Shown here one piece after another: positions 24,709 to 34,364 of a stretch of 64,000 nucleotides of DNA. The position numbers and the translations under genes were made by a program. How positions within the stretch are numbered: the first letter of the stretch is position 1; each line of letters starts with the position of its first letter. The notes under the pieces were generated by a model. The model ran no database searches. It was not told the origin of the DNA and saw only the letters and a program-made list of their open reading frames with translations. Source of the stretch: Streptomyces smyrnaeus (GTDB lineage: Bacteria > Actinomycetota > Actinomycetes > Streptomycetales > Streptomycetaceae); NCBI RefSeq assembly GCF_017676345.1, contig NZ_JAFFZM010000004.1, positions 62,001 to 126,000 of the forward strand, read 5' to 3'.

Positions 24709-25967
24709 ACGTCCAGCCCTCCGACAGTCCGCACCTTGACGCGCCGACCCCGCCCGTGGGCTGCCCCGCGCGGCACACCGGCGCCACCACGAGGCTGTAC
24801 GCGGCCGAGTCCACGGCCGATCCGTACGGGACCTACTCCCGGCTGCGCAAGCAGTACGGGCCGGTGGCGCCCGTCCTGCTGGAGGGCGACGTGCCCGCCT
24901 GGCTCGTACTCGGCTACCGGGAGAACCGGCGGGTGCTGGACAACCCCGGTCAGTTCAGCCGGGATTCGCGCAAATGGCGGGACTGGGAGGAGGGGCGCAT
25001 CGAGGAGACCTCACCGCTCATCCCGATGCTGGGGTGGCGCCCCGACTGCCTCTCGCAGGACGGGGAGCCGCATCAGCGGCTGCGCGGAGCGGTGACCGAG
25101 AGCATGGAGACGGTCGCCAACCGCGGGATACGCCGCCACGTCGTCCACTTCGCCAACAAGCAGATCGACGCCTTCGCGGACACCGGGCAGGCCGACCTGG
25201 TCCTCCAGTACGCCGAGTATCTGCCGATGCTCGTCCTGACGCGGCTCTTCGGGCTGCCGGAGTCCGACGGGAAGTATCTGGCGACGGCCTGTGCCGAGAT
25301 GATGGCGGGCGGCGAAGGGGCGATCTCGGCCAACGAGCGCATCGCACGGGTGCTCGCCGAACTCACGGCCCACAAACGTGCCGAACCCGGTCCCGACTTC
25401 GCCACCGGACTGATCCAGCACCCGGCCGCCCTGGACGACGACGAGGTGCAAAACCACCTGCGGCTGGTGCTCATCGCGGCCCACGCCACCACCAGCAACC
25501 TGCTGGCGCGGGTGCTGCAGTCGATCCTCAGTAACGACTCACGCCTCTCCGACCTGGTGAGCGGGCAGATGACCATCACGGCGATCGTCGAAGAGGCGAT
25601 GTGGAACTCGCCGCCGCTGGCCGTGCTCCCCGGTCGCTTCGCCAACGCCGACTGCGAACTCGGCGGTCAGCACGTCAGGTCCGGGGACCTGCTCATCCTC
25701 GGCCTGGCCGCGGGCAACCTGGACCCGGAGATCCGTCCGCACACCGGCACCGCGGTACGCGGCAACCAGGCCCATCTGGCCTTCAGCAGCGGCCCCCACG
25801 CCTGCCCGGGGCAGGCCGTGGGCCAGGCCATCATCGAGACGGCCGTGGAGGTGCTGATCCACCGCCTTCCCGGCCTCGCCCTGAGCGGCGACCCCGGCGG
25901 GCTCACGGACACCGCCTCCACGTGGGAGACCCGGCTCGACCACCTTCCCGTCACCTTCCCGCCCTAG
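24705..25967 (+). CDS. Conservon P450, CYP157-like, without ExxR
   Basis: P450 of 420 residues. The heme motif is FSSGPHACPG, and the I-helix is LIAAHATTSN. The K-helix lacks the near-universal ExxR and reads EEAMW (296-300). Loss of ExxR with ExxxW instead is the published hallmark of the Streptomyces CYP157 family, whose members are conservon components. Starts in an ATGA overlap with cvnD, so it is the fifth gene of this operon. Physiological substrate unknown; it may serve as a redox partner or sensor in the conservon. Confidence 0.9.
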   Translation: MNVQPSDSPHLDAPTPPVGCPARHTGATTRLYAAESTADPYGTYSRLRKQYGPVAPVLLEGDVPAWLVLGYRENRRVLDNPGQFSRDSRKWRDWEEGRIEETSPLIPMLGWRPDCLSQDGEPHQRLRGAVTESMETVANRGIRRHVVHFANKQIDAFADTGQADLVLQYAEYLPMLVLTRLFGLPESDGKYLATACAEMMAGGEGAISANERIARVLAELTAHKRAEPGPDFATGLIQHPAALDDDEVQNHLRLVLIAAHATTSNLLARVLQSILSNDSRLSDLVSGQMTITAIVEEAMWNSPPLAVLPGRFANADCELGGQHVRSGDLLILGLAAGNLDPEIRPHTGTAVRGNQAHLAFSSGPHACPGQAVGQAIIETAVEVLIHRLPGLALSGDPGGLTDTASTWETRLDHLPVTFPP

Positions 25968-26041
25968 CCCGGGCGGGCCCGGAGCGGCACCGGAGGCTGT
26001 ACGAACTGGGGCACCGAGGGCGGCGGACCCGCACCGGCGGA

Positions 26042-27025
26042 CTACTGGGAGTGCACCTTCCGGTAGAGGGCGCCGGTGTAGTAGTCGGCCGGGTCGGGGT
26101 TCTTCTCCAACTGCTCGTTGCGGAGGAAGAACTCCCCCAGCTCCTTCAGCCGGCGGCCCAACTCGCCGCTCTCGGTCCTGGCCACCAGCTCGTCGGTGGA
26201 GAGGGTCTCGACGTGCGAGGCGTCGGACTTCGCCTGCGCCTTGCTGACGTGCAGCATCTTGGCCGTGAGGGCGATGGACTCCTCGGGGTGCTTCTTGCGC
26301 CAGTCGTTGGCCTGCTGCAGGACCTTGATCACCTTGGTGTTCTTCTTCTCCGGCACCTTGTTGCCGGCGACGAAAGCGGTGGGGAAGGTGTCCCCGGTCT
26401 CCTTCGTACTGGCCACCTCCTCCAGCTTCGGCACCTTCTTCTTGATCGTGTCGATGGAGGGGTAGAAGATGCCGGCGCCGTCGATCTTTCCGGAGGTGAA
26501 GGAGGAGACGACGGTGGACGGGTCCATGGCGATCTTCTGGATGTCCTTCGTGGTCATCCCGGCCTTCTCCAGTGCGATGTTGAGGATCATGTCGCCGGAT
26601 GTGCCCTCGGGCACGCCGACCCGCTTGCCCTTGAGGTCCTTCATCGTCTTGATGCCGGGCTGGGCGATGACGCGGTCCGCATAGGTGAAGGTGTTGATCG
26701 AGATGACCTTCGCCTTGCCGGAGGCGGGCAGCCACATCGCGCCCGGACCGATGTAGCCGTAGTCGAGGTCGCCGGAACCGAGCGCCTGGATCTGCACCGG
26801 TCCGTTGTTGAACACCTTCGTTCTGGCGGTGAGGCCCTGCTTCTTCCACAGTCCCTGCTTCTCGGCGATGGCCAGCAGACTGGCGCCGTTGTAGTCGCCT
26901 ATGTAGCCGAAGTCGACCGTGTCGTCGTCCTGCGAAGCCCCGGTGGAGCACCCGTTCATGGCGAGGGTCAGGGCCGTGACGGACAAGAGCGCCGACAGAG
27001 TGCGGCGGATGGTCCTTTTGGGCAT
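26042..27025 (-). CDS. ABC transporter substrate-binding lipoprotein (SsuA/NMT1-like)
   Basis: Periplasmic-type binding protein of 327 residues for small anions such as sulfonates, sulfate esters or nitrate-like solutes. N-terminal signal (RTIRRTLSALLSVTALTLAMNGC) with the lipid-attachment cysteine in MNGC, a slightly unusual lipobox. Domain features: GYIGDYNGASLLAIAEKQGLW, LKGKRVGVPEGTSGDMILN and GKIDGAGIFYPSI, as in SsuA/TauA proteins. Starts at ATG 27025. It is the last gene of the leftward ROK-permease-ATPase-binding protein operon. The divergent sulfatase suggests a sulfated or sulfonated ligand. Confidence 0.88.
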   Translation of the reverse strand: MPKRTIRRTLSALLSVTALTLAMNGCSTGASQDDDTVDFGYIGDYNGASLLAIAEKQGLWKKQGLTARTKVFNNGPVQIQALGSGDLDYGYIGPGAMWLPASGKAKVISINTFTYADRVIAQPGIKTMKDLKGKRVGVPEGTSGDMILNIALEKAGMTTKDIQKIAMDPSTVVSSFTSGKIDGAGIFYPSIDTIKKKVPKLEEVASTKETGDTFPTAFVAGNKVPEKKNTKVIKVLQQANDWRKKHPEESIALTAKMLHVSKAQAKSDASHVETLSTDELVARTESGELGRRLKELGEFFLRNEQLEKNPDPADYYTGALYRKVHSQ

Positions 27026-27141
27026 GGCGAAGGTGTCCTTACGGGGAGGCGGAAGGGGAAGGGGGGCAGGTGCGGCCCCGAAGGGCGCGCGGAACCGCGC
27101 GCCGAACGGGTACGGAAGGTGCTCGGCGACCGGCGGTGTGC

Positions 27142-27921
27142 TCAGGCGGCCGGAGCGGTGGACTCCTGGTGGTAGACGGAGGTCCACACCGCGTTGCGGA
27201 TCTGCCGGAAATCCGCGGAGAGCCGGATCTCCTCGGTGCGGGGATAGGGCAGGTCCACATCGACGACGCGGTGGATACGGCCGGGCCGGGCGGCCATGAC
27301 CACCACCCGGCTGGCCAGATAGACCGCCTCGTCGACGTCGTGTGTGATGAACAGTACGGTGCGCTTCTCGCGGCTCCAGGTCGCCAGCAGCTGATCCTGC
27401 AGCTGGACCCGGGTGAGGGCGTCCAGCGCACCGAACGGCTCGTCCATGAGCAGGACCTGCGGGTCCACCGCGTAGGCGCGGGCAATGGCGCAGCGCTGTT
27501 TCATACCGCCCGAGAGGGTCTTGGGCAGTGCGTCCGCGAAGTCGTCGAGTCCCACCAGCGTGATGGCCTCGGCGGCCCGGCGGCGGCGCTCCTGGGTGGG
27601 GACGGCGGCCAGTTTGAGACCGAACTCCACGTTCTGGCGCACCGTCAGCCATGGGAAGAGCGCGTACTGCTGGAAGATGACGCCTCGGTCGGGACCGGGC
27701 CCCGTCACCGGTCTGCCGTCCACCAGCACCCGGCCCGAGCTGGGCTCCTGGAGGCCGGCGGCCATGCTCATCAGGGTGCTCTTGCCACACCCCGAGGGGC
27801 CGACGACGGTGACGAACTCCTGGTCGGCGATGTCCAGGGACACCCCGTCCAAGGCGGTGAACTCGGCCCCCTTCAGCGGGAAGGTCTTCACCACGTCCTG
27901 GAAGCTGATCCTGCTGTTCAT
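27142..27921 (-). CDS. ABC transporter ATPase (SsuB/TauB-like)
   Basis: ATP-binding subunit of 259 residues. Walker [11 protein letters not shown]-loop [12 protein letters not shown], signature LSGGMKQR, Walker [15 protein letters not shown] and switch histidine ITHDVDEA are all intact. The sequence is of the nitrate/sulfonate/taurine importer class. Start overlaps the permease stop (ATGA). Confidence 0.94.
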   Translation of the reverse strand: MNSRISFQDVVKTFPLKGAEFTALDGVSLDIADQEFVTVVGPSGCGKSTLMSMAAGLQEPSSGRVLVDGRPVTGPGPDRGVIFQQYALFPWLTVRQNVEFGLKLAAVPTQERRRRAAEAITLVGLDDFADALPKTLSGGMKQRCAIARAYAVDPQVLLMDEPFGALDALTRVQLQDQLLATWSREKRTVLFITHDVDEAVYLASRVVVMAARPGRIHRVVDVDLPYPRTEEIRLSADFRQIRNAVWTSVYHQESTAPAA

Positions 27922-28733
27922 CGTCGCTCCTGCCAGCCGGTGAGCCGTCGTTCGGCGAGCAGCAGCAGCCGGTCCATGAGCAGGCCGAGCACGCCGATGG
28001 TGATGAGGGATACGAAGATCGTGTCCATCTCGAACCAGGTGGACGCCTTCTGCATCCGGTAGCCCAGTCCTTCCTGGGCGCCGATCAGTTCGGCCGCGAC
28101 CACGGTGGCCCAGGAGGCGCCGAGCCCGATGCGCATCCCGACGAGGATGAACGGTGTGGAGGCCGGGACGACCACCTTGGCGAAGATGACCCGGTCCGAG
28201 GCGCCCAGCACCCGCGCCGCGTTGATGAGGGTGCGGTCCACATCGACGACGCCCTGGAAGGAGGAGACGACGCAGGCCATGAACGAGGCGAGGTAGATGA
28301 CCGCGATCTTCGGGACCTCGCCGATCCCGAGCAGCACCACCGTCAGCGGGATGAGCGCGAGCGGTGGGATGGTGCGGAAGAACTGGATGTAGGGCTCGAC
28401 CACGGCGCGCACCGTCGGGTACCAGCCCATCAGAAAGCCCACGGGTACGGCGACGATCACACCGAGGGCGTAGCCGAGGAAGACCCGGCGCAGGCTGGCG
28501 AGCGTGTCGGTCATCAGCGTGCCGTCGGCGACCATGTCACCGGCCTGCTGCGCCACGGCGAGCGGTGTGGGCAGGTTCTCCACCAGCTCCAGCGCCGCCA
28601 CGACCGCCCAGCCGAGGACACCGGCCACCAGCGCGAGGACGTTGAGGGCGAGCGGTCGGTGCCGGGAGCGGCGCGCGGTGCGCCGTGGGGCCTGGGCCAC
28701 GGCGGTCTTCTCGGGAGGGACGATCACGGCCAT
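27918..28733 (-). CDS. ABC transporter permease (SsuC/TauC-like)
   Basis: Membrane permease of 271 residues with about six helices and the ATPase-coupling loop [25 protein letters not shown], the EAA-type motif of sulfonate/nitrate importers. The first 30 residues are basic and cytoplasmic. The ATG at 28733 lies just behind the ROK gene stop, and the gene overlaps the ATPase by ATGA, so the three transport genes are co-translated after the regulator. Confidence 0.92.
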   Translation of the reverse strand: MAVIVPPEKTAVAQAPRRTARRSRHRPLALNVLALVAGVLGWAVVAALELVENLPTPLAVAQQAGDMVADGTLMTDTLASLRRVFLGYALGVIVAVPVGFLMGWYPTVRAVVEPYIQFFRTIPPLALIPLTVVLLGIGEVPKIAVIYLASFMACVVSSFQGVVDVDRTLINAARVLGASDRVIFAKVVVPASTPFILVGMRIGLGASWATVVAAELIGAQEGLGYRMQKASTWFEMDTIFVSLITIGVLGLLMDRLLLLAERRLTGWQERR

Positions 28734-28740
28734 GGGTGCC

Positions 28741-30000
28741 TCACTGGGTCCACGCGAGCTCCTCGGTGACGGGCTGCGGATAGCGGGAGAGCAGGGGGGA
28801 TTCGTGCAGGACGAGGGCGATGCCGCCCAGGGCGCTGCCGGCGTCGCCGAGGGTGGCGCGCCGTACGCGCACCTGGTTGCGGACCATCGGCATCACATGG
28901 GTGCGCAGGGCCCGCTCGACGGGCTCGATCAGCGCCGCACCGGCCTGGGCCAGTTCACCGCCGATGACGATGACGCCCGGGCCCACCGCGTTGGACACGG
29001 CTGCCAGTACCATGCCGATGTCGGTGCCGACCTGTTCCAGCACCGCGTGCGCGATCCGGTCCCCGGCCGCGGCGGCGGACAGGAAGGCGGCGATGTCCTC
29101 GGCCCGGCCACCGGCCGAGCGGTAGCGGTGCAGGACGGCGTCGAGTGAGGCGACGGTCTCCAGGCAGCCGGTGCCGCCGCATTCGCACGGTGCGCCCTGC
29201 GGGTCGACGGTGATGTGCCCGAACTCGCCCGACATCCCGTACATTCCGCGGTGCAGCGAGCCGCCGACGACCAGTCCGCCGCCCACCCCGTGGGACAGCC
29301 GCAGATACAACACGTCGCCGCCGTCGGAGGCCGCGCCCCATACGGCTTCGGCCAGTGCCGCGAGTCGGGTGTTGTTGTCGAGCAGCACCGGGACGCCGAA
29401 CCGTTCGCGGAGCAGACCGGGCAGGCCGTCGATGCTGAGCGCGCGGGCTTCCGCACCGCCGGGATCAGTGATCGGTCCGACCACGCCGACCCCGATGGCG
29501 CTGAGCGAGCCGAGCCGGAGCGTACCGGGTCGTGGGCCCTCGGCCGGCCCGTTCCGGGCCGGTCCCGCCTGGCCCGAGCCGCCGAGCGTGCCGAGGAGTC
29601 GTTCGGCGATGTCGGCGCGCTGGGCCCAGGGGAGATCGGCCGCGTGCGCCTCACTGGCGGAACCGATCATCTCGTGGGCCACGTTGACGGCCGAGACATG
29701 GACGGCGCGGCGGGCGAAGTCGATGCCGATCGCCTCCCCGGCGTCCGGGTTGAGGCTGAGCTTCTCGACCGGCCGGCCGCGCCTGCGCACCTCCGCCGGC
29801 GGGGTGGAGGCGACCACGGCGCCGCCCTCCACCAGGCCCGCGACGATGTCGTAGAGGGTGGTGCGGGACAGGCCGCTGTGGGTGCCCAACTCGGCCCGGC
29901 TGAGCGGGCCGTGCTTGCGGAGGAGGTCCAGAACGGACTGCTCATGGCTCTTGCGCAGCCGCGTCAGGGGGCCGTCGTGTGCCTGCATGCCGCACAGCAT
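28741..30000 (-). CDS. ROK-family transcriptional regulator
   Basis: Regulator of 419 residues with an N-terminal winged helix ([31 protein letters not shown]) and a C-terminal ROK sugar-kinase-like domain. The zinc motif is [13 protein letters not shown], and the glycine-rich [15 protein letters not shown] segment is present. It is probably a repressor that senses a sugar or sugar derivative. Start is ATG 30000, or ATG 29988 four codons later; neither has a clear ribosome site. It leads the importer operon and diverges from the sulfatase, so it likely controls both. Confidence 0.9.
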   Translation of the reverse strand: MLCGMQAHDGPLTRLRKSHEQSVLDLLRKHGPLSRAELGTHSGLSRTTLYDIVAGLVEGGAVVASTPPAEVRRRGRPVEKLSLNPDAGEAIGIDFARRAVHVSAVNVAHEMIGSASEAHAADLPWAQRADIAERLLGTLGGSGQAGPARNGPAEGPRPGTLRLGSLSAIGVGVVGPITDPGGAEARALSIDGLPGLLRERFGVPVLLDNNTRLAALAEAVWGAASDGGDVLYLRLSHGVGGGLVVGGSLHRGMYGMSGEFGHITVDPQGAPCECGGTGCLETVASLDAVLHRYRSAGGRAEDIAAFLSAAAAGDRIAHAVLEQVGTDIGMVLAAVSNAVGPGVIVIGGELAQAGAALIEPVERALRTHVMPMVRNQVRVRRATLGDAGSALGGIALVLHESPLLSRYPQPVTEELAWTQ

Positions 30001-30193
30001 GGTGAGCGCCGCAGTTTTTCGTCAATGAGTCGGAACAAAGAGATTCCGGGCCCGCCCGGATTTATGTGCGCAGTATTGACATAAATATTCAGGGGGCCGG
30101 AGCATGCCTCGCGTGGCGCCGGCCGGGAGCGGTCCGCCGCCCGCCCCGGGCCGCCCCCGCCGGCCCCAGGCCGACCGAACCGAAAGGGTCCCC
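30001..30193. promoter_or_regulatory. Divergent ROK/sulfatase control region
   Basis: ATTTATGT (30060-30067) and its complement ACATAAAT (30079-30086) form an 8-bp inverted repeat with an 11-bp spacer, A/T-rich as expected for a ROK operator. Between the repeat and the ROK start, GCGCCGCAGTT (30006-30016) and TTTTCGTCAA (30016-30025) recur upstream of the GH43-like gene at 34184-34226. These shared blocks suggest co-regulation. Confidence 0.55.
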
Positions 30194-31756
30194 GTGCGCC
30201 CCAACATGCTCTTCCTCATGACCGACCAGCACCGGGTGGACACCCTCGGTGCCTACGGCAACCCCCACGTCCGCACCCCGAACCTGGACCGGCTCGCGGC
30301 CGAAGGCACCCGGTTCGACAGCTGCTACACCCCCACCGCGATCTGCACCCCGGCACGTGCCAGCCTGCTCACGGGCGCCGCGCCCTTCCGCCACAAGCTG
30401 CTGGCCAACTACGAACGCAACGTCGGCTATCTGGAAGACCTTGCCGACGACCAGTTCACCTTCGCCGGCCAACTGCGTGCCGAGGGCTACCGGCTGGGTC
30501 TGCTGGGCAAATGGCACGGGGGAGTGCGCCGGACCGCCGCGGACTACGGCTTCGAGGGCCCGGACCTCGCGGGCTGGCACAACCCGGTTGACCACCCGGA
30601 CTACCTCGCCCACCTGGAGGAGAACGGCCTTCCCCCGTATCGCATCACCGACCCCGTACGCGGCACCACACCCAACGGCAGCCCCGGCAACCTCCTCGCC
30701 GCCCGGCTGCGCCAGCCCGTCGAGGCGACCTTCGAGCACTATCTCGCCACCCGCACCATCGAGATGCTGCGCCGCTGGGTGGCGGACGGAGTGGGCGCGG
30801 CGCCCGGAGCGGGACGGGCGGGGGCAGGTCCGGGTGGAGACCGGCCGTTCTTCCTGGCCACCCACTTCTTCGGCCCGCACCTGCCCTACATCCTCCCGGA
30901 CGCGTACTACGACATGTACGACCCCGCGCTGGTCGAGCTGCCCGCCTCGGTGAGCGAGACCTTCGCGGCGAAGCCCCCGGTGCAGAGCAACTACAGCAGG
31001 CTGTGGGCGTTCGACACGATGCCGCTGGAGGAGAGCCGCAAACTGATCGCCGTCTACTGGGGCTATGTGACCCTCATCGACGAGCAGATCGGACGCATCC
31101 TGGACGCGGTCCGCGAACTGGGGCTGGAGGAGCACACCGCGGTGTTCTTCACGGCGGACCACGGTGAGTTCACCGGCGCCCACCGGCTGCACGACAAGGG
31201 CCCGGCGATGTACGAGGACATCTACCGGATACCCGGTCTCCTGAAGGTCCCCGGCGCGCCGCCCGGCCAGGTCCGTGACGAGTTCGTCTCGCTCACCGAC
31301 TGCACCGCCACCATCCTCGACCTGGCGGGCAGCGACACCGAACCGGCCGTGGACAGCCGCAGTCTGCTGCCGCTGGCCGCGGGCGAGCGGCCCGAGTGGG
31401 CCCCGCACCATCTCGCGGAGTTCCACGGCCATCACTTCCCCTACCCCCAGCGCATGCTGCGCACCCGCCGCTACAAGCTGGTGGTCAACCCCGAGTCCCG
31501 CAACGAGCTCTACGATCTGCACACCGACCCCGACGAGCTGCACAACCGCTACGACCATCCGGAACTGCGCGACGTACGTGCCGAGTTGACCCGTACGCTC
31601 TACGATCTGCTGCGCGAGCGGGGTGACAACTTCTTCCACTGGATGTCGCCGATGTACGACGTGGAGACCGACTACGACACCACCCTCTCGGCCTTCGAGA
31701 GCGAGCCGGACACGGCACCCGCGCCCGGCGGGGCGGGGGAGGAGGGGCGCGCGTGA
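30194..31756 (+). CDS. Sulfatase (Cys-type, formylglycine-dependent)
   Basis: Sulfate-ester hydrolase of 520 residues in the alkaline-phosphatase fold. The N-terminus has the metal site MTDQHR, and the formylglycine motif CTPAR (Cys51 to Arg55) is followed by ASLLTG. DHGEF supplies later metal ligands. There is no signal peptide, so it acts in the cytoplasm on an imported substrate. A GTG at 30194 with GAAAGGG upstream is preferred; an upstream ATG would add a Pro/Arg-rich tail. The next gene, overlapping by GTGA, encodes its activating enzyme. It resembles choline- and glycan-sulfatases; exact substrate unknown. Confidence 0.92.
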   Translation: MRPNMLFLMTDQHRVDTLGAYGNPHVRTPNLDRLAAEGTRFDSCYTPTAICTPARASLLTGAAPFRHKLLANYERNVGYLEDLADDQFTFAGQLRAEGYRLGLLGKWHGGVRRTAADYGFEGPDLAGWHNPVDHPDYLAHLEENGLPPYRITDPVRGTTPNGSPGNLLAARLRQPVEATFEHYLATRTIEMLRRWVADGVGAAPGAGRAGAGPGGDRPFFLATHFFGPHLPYILPDAYYDMYDPALVELPASVSETFAAKPPVQSNYSRLWAFDTMPLEESRKLIAVYWGYVTLIDEQIGRILDAVRELGLEEHTAVFFTADHGEFTGAHRLHDKGPAMYEDIYRIPGLLKVPGAPPGQVRDEFVSLTDCTATILDLAGSDTEPAVDSRSLLPLAAGERPEWAPHHLAEFHGHHFPYPQRMLRTRRYKLVVNPESRNELYDLHTDPDELHNRYDHPELRDVRAELTRTLYDLLRERGDNFFHWMSPMYDVETDYDTTLSAFESEPDTAPAPGGAGEEGRA

Positions 31757-32694
31757 CCCCGTCGGACTCCGGGACCGGGCAGCGCGGCTGCTGCGCGCCC
31801 GCCCGCCGGCCGGCCGTGGACGTGGCCCCCACGGCTGCGGCCACGACCGGTCCGCCCGACGGAGCGGCCGAGGAGTACCGGACGCGGATCGAACTGTCCG
31901 GTGGCACGTTCCGGATGGGCAGCGAGGACACCGATGTGAACCCCGGTGACGGTGAGGGGCCCGTGCGCCGGGTCACCGTGGCGCCGTTCACCGTGGACGC
32001 CTACGCCGTCACCAACGCACGCTTCGCCGCCTTCGTCGCGGCGACCGGCCACCGCACCGACGCCGAGCGCTTCGGCTGGAGCTACGTCTTCGCGAAGTTC
32101 CTTCCCGGGCGGCTGCGCAAGATCTCACCGCGCCCGGACGCCACCCCGTGGTGGTGCGGTGTGGAAGGGGCCCGCTGGGACGCCCCGGAGGGCCCCGGCA
32201 GCGGGCTGGCCGGCCGCTGGGACCACCCGGTCACCCACATCAGCTGGGCGGACGCGTGCGCCTTCTGCGCCTGGGACGGCGGGCGGCTGCCGACCGAGGA
32301 GGAGTGGGAGTACGCGGCCCGTGGCGGGCTCGACCAGGCCCGCTACCCGTGGGGTGACGACCTCACCCCCCACGGGGTGCACCACTGCAACATCTGGCAG
32401 GGCGCCTTCCCGGCCAGGAACACCGCCGAGGACGGCTACGCCGGAACCGCTCCGGTGCACGCCTACCCGCCCAACGGCTTCGGACTGTTCAACGTCTCGG
32501 GCAATGTGTGGGAGTGGACGGCGGACACCTGGCACCCGGAGCAGCCGGGGCTGCGGGCCATGCGTGGCGGCTCCTATCTGTGCCACGACTCCTACTGCAA
32601 CCGCTACCGCGTCGCGGCCCGCACCGCGAACACCCCGGACAGCACCACCGGCAACCTCGGCTTCCGGGTGGCCCGCGCCCCCGCCGCCGGCTGA
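31753..32694 (+). CDS. Formylglycine-generating enzyme (FGE/SUMF1 family)
   Basis: Copper-dependent oxidase of 313 residues that converts the sulfatase active-site cysteine to formylglycine. The domain is complete: GGTFRMGSED, DAYAVTN, WADACAFCAW, LPTEEEWEYAARGG, NVWEWTAD, MRGGSYLCHDSYCNRYR. The active cysteine pair is Cys277 and Cys282. GTGA overlap with the sulfatase gene couples their translation, so the two are made in fixed ratio. The first 40 residues are Pro/Ala-rich and probably disordered. Confidence 0.94.
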   Translation: MTPSDSGTGQRGCCAPARRPAVDVAPTAAATTGPPDGAAEEYRTRIELSGGTFRMGSEDTDVNPGDGEGPVRRVTVAPFTVDAYAVTNARFAAFVAATGHRTDAERFGWSYVFAKFLPGRLRKISPRPDATPWWCGVEGARWDAPEGPGSGLAGRWDHPVTHISWADACAFCAWDGGRLPTEEEWEYAARGGLDQARYPWGDDLTPHGVHHCNIWQGAFPARNTAEDGYAGTAPVHAYPPNGFGLFNVSGNVWEWTADTWHPEQPGLRAMRGGSYLCHDSYCNRYRVAARTANTPDSTTGNLGFRVARAPAAG

Positions 32695-32767
32695 TCTGCT
32701 CAGCCGACGGCCGGACCGTCCCGCACCCTCCGAGAGCCCGCCGCCACGTGCGGGCGGTGTCGGAAGG

Positions 32768-34114
32768 TCAGTCACCGACGGTGCCGCGACCCCGGTCGCG
32801 GCGTCGGACGTACAGCCGGTTGCCCTGCGGCCCCGTCCACTCCAGCCGTACGACCCCGGGTACGGCGGCGTCGGCGAGGCGGGCGGGGTCCGACCAGTAG
32901 CCCACGTTCGGGTTGCGGAAGAACGTCGCCCACAGACGACCGCTCCCGTCCACGAAGAAGTTGTTGTGCCCGGCGCCCACACCCGCGGTCCACCGCTGGG
33001 AGTACGGGCCCTCGAAGGTGTCCGAGACGGCGACGACCGCGTCGTACTGGTACTGCACGCGGCCGGGGCCCGGAGGGTCGTAGGCGTAGCGGGTGCTGCC
33101 GTCCGGGTTCAGCGATGTCCGGTCCCACGCGGCGTGCACGAGGTAGTACTTGCCCTGGTACTTGAACACGTACGCGCCTTCGAGGTACGGCTCGGGTGAG
33201 TAGGGCGTCTGCCGGAACCTGGGGAGGTTCGTCGTCGGGACGATGTCCTCCATGTCGTCCCGGAACTTCGCGTACAGGTCGTTGTGCAGTACGAGCCAGG
33301 CGTCGTCGCCCTCGGTGTAGAGGCTCCCGTCGATGTGGTGGTAGGCGCCGGGCTCGATGAACTTCGGCCCGCCGATGAACGAGTCGCCGAAGGGCTTGTC
33401 GAGGTTGCCCTCGACGAGCCGGTACGGCCCCTCGATCCCGCCCTCGCTCACCAGCAGGAACGAGCCGACCTTCCGGGAGTGGTCGCCCATGCACGCGACG
33501 ATGTACCACCTGCCGCGGAAGTGGTGCACCTCCGGCGCCCACGCCTGACCGCGCTTGCCGAACCGGTCGTCATGCCAGTACTCCTGCCACTGGGCGACGA
33601 CAGTGCGTCCGGGCCGGTTCTCGCCGACGAACTCGGGCGACCACACCTTGCCCTTCTCGGCGTTCGGCCGGATGCCGGTCGTGTCGACGAGTCGCCACGG
33701 CCCGCGCAGCGACCGGGAGACCCACACGAAGATGCCGTCGTTCCAGGGGGCGGCAGCCTCCAGCCCGGGAACCCGGGTGGTGCCGGTGGCGACGTAGACC
33801 AAACGGCCGTCGACGACGAAGCAGTTGACGTAGGTGTCGCGCATCCACACCCGGCCGAGCTCCTCGTCACGGGGGCGCAGTTCGAGCGGAAGGATGAAGG
33901 AGTTGTCCTTGCGCGGCCACAGGTCCGCCCCGGTGTCCGCGAGACCGTACGGATCGAGCTCGGGTCGGTTCGACGGATACCGCCCGGTCGGTGCGGCGCC
34001 CCGCGCCGCCGCCTGTGCTGCGGTCGTGGGCAGCGCCGCCGCCGCTCCCAAGGAGCCGACGCCGACCAGCAAGGACCGTCTGTGGAGGTGTGTCCCTTTC
34101 TCGGAGCTGGTCAT
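32768..34114 (-). CDS. Tat-exported GH43-like beta-propeller glycosidase
   Basis: Secreted protein of 448 residues. A twin-arginine signal (HRRSLLVGVGSLGAAAAL) precedes a five-bladed-propeller pattern with repeated W/Y-rich blades: VWSPEF, AWAPEVHHFRGRWYIV, SPEPYLEGAYVFKYQGKYYL, GHNNFFVDGSGRLWATF. These match glycoside hydrolase family 43 and relatives (DUF-type arabinanases/galactosidases). ATG at 34114. It converges with the sulfatase/FGE pair. A sulfated plant or algal polysaccharide is a reasonable substrate guess from the neighbours, with extracellular trimming here and sulfate removal inside. Confidence 0.78.
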   Translation of the reverse strand: MTSSEKGTHLHRRSLLVGVGSLGAAAALPTTAAQAAARGAAPTGRYPSNRPELDPYGLADTGADLWPRKDNSFILPLELRPRDEELGRVWMRDTYVNCFVVDGRLVYVATGTTRVPGLEAAAPWNDGIFVWVSRSLRGPWRLVDTTGIRPNAEKGKVWSPEFVGENRPGRTVVAQWQEYWHDDRFGKRGQAWAPEVHHFRGRWYIVACMGDHSRKVGSFLLVSEGGIEGPYRLVEGNLDKPFGDSFIGGPKFIEPGAYHHIDGSLYTEGDDAWLVLHNDLYAKFRDDMEDIVPTTNLPRFRQTPYSPEPYLEGAYVFKYQGKYYLVHAAWDRTSLNPDGSTRYAYDPPGPGRVQYQYDAVVAVSDTFEGPYSQRWTAGVGAGHNNFFVDGSGRLWATFFRNPNVGYWSDPARLADAAVPGVVRLEWTGPQGNRLYVRRRDRGRGTVGD

Positions 34115-34364
34115 CAGTCACGTCCTTCTTCGTCGTCCGGGGCGCCGGCTCGCCGGCATCGGGTACCGGCGACGGAGGTGTTCGCGCCGCAGTTCGAGCA
34201 TGCGAAGGGACGCTGATTTTCGTCAACACTGCGGAAAATTAATCCGGAGCGCCGAGCGGCTGGGGCGGCACCGGTCCGGGGCCCACCGCGTGCGCCGGAA
34301 CAGCGGGCGTCGCCACCCGGCAAAGGTCCGCGCAACCTCCGCCGGGTGGCCCACCGTCACCCGA
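34115..34364. promoter_or_regulatory. Upstream region of the GH43-like gene
   Basis: GCGCCGCAGTT (34184-34194) and TTTTCGTCAA (34217-34226) are identical to blocks next to the ROK start (30006-30025). On the minus strand TTGACGAAAA could act as a -35 element. No gene is seen. Confidence 0.4.

Noticed and set aside
21783..24776. A 997-codon open frame on the minus strand across conservon 1
   Set aside because: It is antisense to four well-supported cvn genes and shows no family-like sequence. Long antisense frames are expected at this GC content.
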